NCBI RefSeq assembly: GCF_016862755.1
Contig: NZ_BONO01000013.1
Location: forward strand, 51,022-115,021
Direction: 5' to 3'
Origin: Cellulomonas pakistanensis
Lineage (GTDB): Bacteria > Actinomycetota > Actinomycetes > Actinomycetales > Cellulomonadaceae
DNA length: 64,000 nucleotides
How positions within the stretch are numbered: position 1 is the stretch's first letter; each line of letters begins with the position of its first letter. The notes beneath the pieces are model-generated. The model did no database searches. It had not been told where the DNA came from and was given only the letters and a program-made list of their open reading frames with translations. A program made the translations under genes and the position numbers. Of this stretch, positions 62,017 through 64,000 are shown piece after piece.

Positions 62017-63738
62017 GTGACCGCTGGGCAGGACCTCGTCCCGACCGACCCGAGCCCGACCGACGCGACCCCGACCGACCCGACCCCGACCGGCCCCGCC
62101 CCGGACGACGCGGGTCCCGGGCCCCGCTCGTGGCGGACCGGCAACCGCACCCTGGCCGTCCTCGCCGGCGTGGCCGTGCTGAGCCTGGTGGCCGGGCTGG
62201 GCCTGTCCCGCCTGGTGCTGAACCCCGCGGAGGCGGCGGCCCGCAACGCGCCGCCGGAGGCCGGGCCGATCACCGTGCCGGTGGAGAGCCGCGAGCTCAG
62301 CAACGACGTGACCGTCCGCGGCGACGTCGTGTTCGACGACGCGGTCGACCTGCGCGTCGAGACCGCCGACCTCGGGGAGCGCGCCGTCGTCACCGGCCAG
62401 GTGCCGGAGGTCGGCGCGACCCTCGACGCGGGGTCCGTGGCCCTGGAGATCGCCGGCCGCCCGGTCCTGGTGCTGCCCGGCGGCCTGCCGACGTACCGCA
62501 CGCTCGCGCTCGGCGTCTCCGGGCCGGACGTGCTGCAGCTCAAGGCCGCGCTCGCCGCCCTCGGCATCGGCGCCGGCGACGCGACCTCGGACGCGTACGA
62601 CACGGCCACCGCCGCGGGGGTCGCGGAGCTGTACCGGCGCGCGGGCTACCCCGTCCCGTCGCCGTCGGACGAGGCGTCCGAGGCGGTCACCGCCGCGGAG
62701 CGCGCCGTCCGGTCCGCCGAGGCCGACGTCGCCGCGGCCGAGGGCGCGCTGGCGTCCGCGGGCGGCGGCTCGGGCGGCGCGCAGGTCGCCGCGGCCGACG
62801 CGGCGGTCCGGTCCGCCGAGCGGGCGGTCACCGTGGCGCAGGTCGAGCTGGACAGCTGCGCGGCGGAGGGCTGCACCCCCGGCGAGAGCGCGCGGCGGCA
62901 GGCGGCCGTCGACGACGCCCGCGACGCCGTCGGCGTCGCGCAGGCCGAGCGCGCGGCCCTGGACGCGGCGCCGGACACCTCCGGGGAGCGGGCCTCCCTG
63001 ACCGCCGCGCGGGACGGCCTGGCGGACGCCCGGGAGGCCCTCGCGGACGCCCGCGAGGAGACCGTCGTGGCGCTGCCCGCGAGCGAGGTCGTCTTCCTGG
63101 AGACCCTGCCCCGGCGGGTGGACGCCGTGTCCGTGCGGCGCGGCGGCACCGTCGAGGGGTCCGTGATGAGCGTGTCCGGCGCGACCCTGCAGGTCGTCGC
63201 GAGCGCCGACCGCGCGGACGCCGCGCTGCTGGCGGTCGGGGCGACCGGCACCGCCGTGCTGGACGACCAGGAGATCGCGGTGACCGTGAGCGCGATCGAG
63301 GCCGGCGCGGCGGGCGGCGGGTCCGCGGACGCCGGCGGGTCCGAGGGCGCCGGGAGCAGCGGCGGCGACGACGCGGCGGGCGCCGGCCGGTCCACCGTCA
63401 CCCTGCTGCCGGGCGAGCTCACCCCCGAGCAGGTCGCCGCCCTCCAGGGCGCCAACGTCCGGGTCCGGATCCCGGTGTCCTCGACCAGCGGCTCCGTGCT
63501 GGCCGTGCCGCTCGCCGCGCTCACCGCCGGCCCCGGCGGCGAGTCCCGGGTCGAGGTCATGGGCGAGGACGGCGCGACCGCACTGGTGGAGGTCGAGACC
63601 GGCCTCGCGGCCGGCGGCTACGTGGAGGTCGCGGCCGCCGACGGCGCGGCGCTCGCGGAGGGCGACCTCGTGGTGATCGGGGCGGCCGGCGCGGGCGACG
63701 GCGACGCGCCCGCGGACGACGAGGACGCGGACGCGTGA
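62017..63738 (+). CDS. HlyD/MacA-like adaptor with peptidoglycan-binding-like segment
   Basis: The 573-residue protein has a Pro/Thr/Asp-rich cytoplasmic start (repeated TDPTPT words), a membrane helix (about 46-68), a barrel-sandwich region ([18 protein letters not shown]), a peptidoglycan-binding-like segment [19 protein letters not shown] (about 165-183), and a long Ala/Arg/Glu coiled coil (225-345). The rest is beta-rich with a Gly/Ser linker. It fits the adaptor of a MacB-type transporter. GTG at 62017 follows the lipoprotein stop by one base; its stop overlaps the ATPase start. Confidence 0.85.
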   Translation: MTAGQDLVPTDPSPTDATPTDPTPTGPAPDDAGPGPRSWRTGNRTLAVLAGVAVLSLVAGLGLSRLVLNPAEAAARNAPPEAGPITVPVESRELSNDVTVRGDVVFDDAVDLRVETADLGERAVVTGQVPEVGATLDAGSVALEIAGRPVLVLPGGLPTYRTLALGVSGPDVLQLKAALAALGIGAGDATSDAYDTATAAGVAELYRRAGYPVPSPSDEASEAVTAAERAVRSAEADVAAAEGALASAGGGSGGAQVAAADAAVRSAERAVTVAQVELDSCAAEGCTPGESARRQAAVDDARDAVGVAQAERAALDAAPDTSGERASLTAARDGLADAREALADAREETVVALPASEVVFLETLPRRVDAVSVRRGGTVEGSVMSVSGATLQVVASADRADAALLAVGATGTAVLDDQEIAVTVSAIEAGAAGGGSADAGGSEGAGSSGGDDAAGAGRSTVTLLPGELTPEQVAALQGANVRVRIPVSSTSGSVLAVPLAALTAGPGGESRVEVMGEDGATALVEVETGLAAGGYVEVAAADGAALAEGDLVVIGAAGAGDGDAPADDEDADA

Positions 63739-64000
63739 CCGCCCTCGACGCCCTCACGGAGGGCCCCGGCGTCGTCGGCGAGCGCCCGGGCGGCGTCCCG
63801 CCGGTCGTCGAGCTGCGGGGCGTCGCGCGGGAGTTCCCGGGCGAGCCGCCGGTGGTCGCGCTCCGGCCGAGCGACCTGCGGGTCGAGCGGGGCGACTACC
63901 TCTCGATCGTCGGGCCGTCCGGCTCGGGGAAGTCGACGCTGCTGCACCTGCTCGGCCTCCTGGACCGGCCGACGGCGGGGGAGTACCTGCTCGACGGCGT
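63735..64000 (+). CDS. MacB/LolD-type ABC ATPase, N-terminal part (cut by window end)
   Basis: The 88 visible residues start with GTG overlapping the adaptor stop (GTGA). They contain [40 protein letters not shown] (Walker A) and [15 protein letters not shown], the standard N-terminus of MacB-type ATPases. A permease gene should follow outside the window. With the lipoprotein and adaptor it forms a MacAB-like unit. Confidence 0.9.
   Translation, partial: MTALDALTEGPGVVGERPGGVPPVVELRGVAREFPGEPPVVALRPSDLRVERGDYLSIVGPSGSGKSTLLHLLGLLDRPTAGEYLLDG

Overview
The window is very GC-rich (roughly three quarters G+C), uses GTG and TTG starts freely, and carries gene blocks typical of Actinomycetota. 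The order glmU-prs-rplY-pth on one side and mfd-(lipoprotein)-mazG-(pntAB)-eno-septum initiator-DUF501-ppx on the other is the arrangement known from mycobacteria and many other actinobacteria. Together with the protein sequences this suggests Micrococcales, probably Cellulomonadaceae. That placement is an inference, as no 16S rRNA lies in the window.

Layout. 1-1.4 kb: tail of an FtsX-type permease facing a VOC-family protein. 1.6-5.9 kb: cell-wall and translation housekeeping genes (glmU, prs, rplY, pth), with strong terminator hairpins after prs and pth. 5.9-6.6 kb: a gene-free stretch holding four related, internally nested palindromic units of 57-69 bp. 6.67-42.6 kb: a large surface-polysaccharide locus inserted between pth and mfd. 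42.9-55.4 kb: mfd, a SurA-like lipoprotein, mazG, pntAB, eno, a septum-formation initiator, DUF501 and ppx. 55.7-64 kb: a PadR regulator with its membrane partner, a type II NADH dehydrogenase, a tRNA with anticodon UAA but a class I (short variable loop) shape, a 14-TM exporter, and a lipoprotein/HlyD-like/ABC-ATPase set that runs off the end.

The polysaccharide locus has several transcription units. A rightward unit encodes the initiating sugar-phosphate transferase, two GT4 enzymes and a chain-length protein whose kinase half lacks a normal Walker A motif. A 13-gene leftward run (30.2 to 12.5 kb) encodes a WbsX-like protein, many GT4/GT2 transferases (one a GT4-GT2 fusion), Wzm/Wzt ABC export proteins, a large extracellular glycosidase-like protein with a discoidin-like tail, and an O-antigen-ligase/polymerase-like membrane protein. 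Another leftward unit (34.2-30.5 kb) makes an unusual nucleotide-sugar: a glucose-1-phosphate cytidylyltransferase-like enzyme, an SDR, a 3,5-epimerase and a SAF-domain oxidoreductase. The right end has a deacetylase, three paralogous GT2 proteins, an L-2-hydroxyglutarate-oxidase-like enzyme and an acyltransferase. Most neighbours overlap by four bases (ATGA or GTGA), implying translational coupling.

Two signals are not explained by the gene list. First, about eight intergenic elements of 57-72 bp share a nested, four-armed palindrome layout while differing in sequence from site to site. Second, a motif close to AAACCGGACATAT recurs upstream of most transcription units of the polysaccharide locus, usually near a TAGCCT or TAGACT -10 box, and suggests a dedicated regulon.
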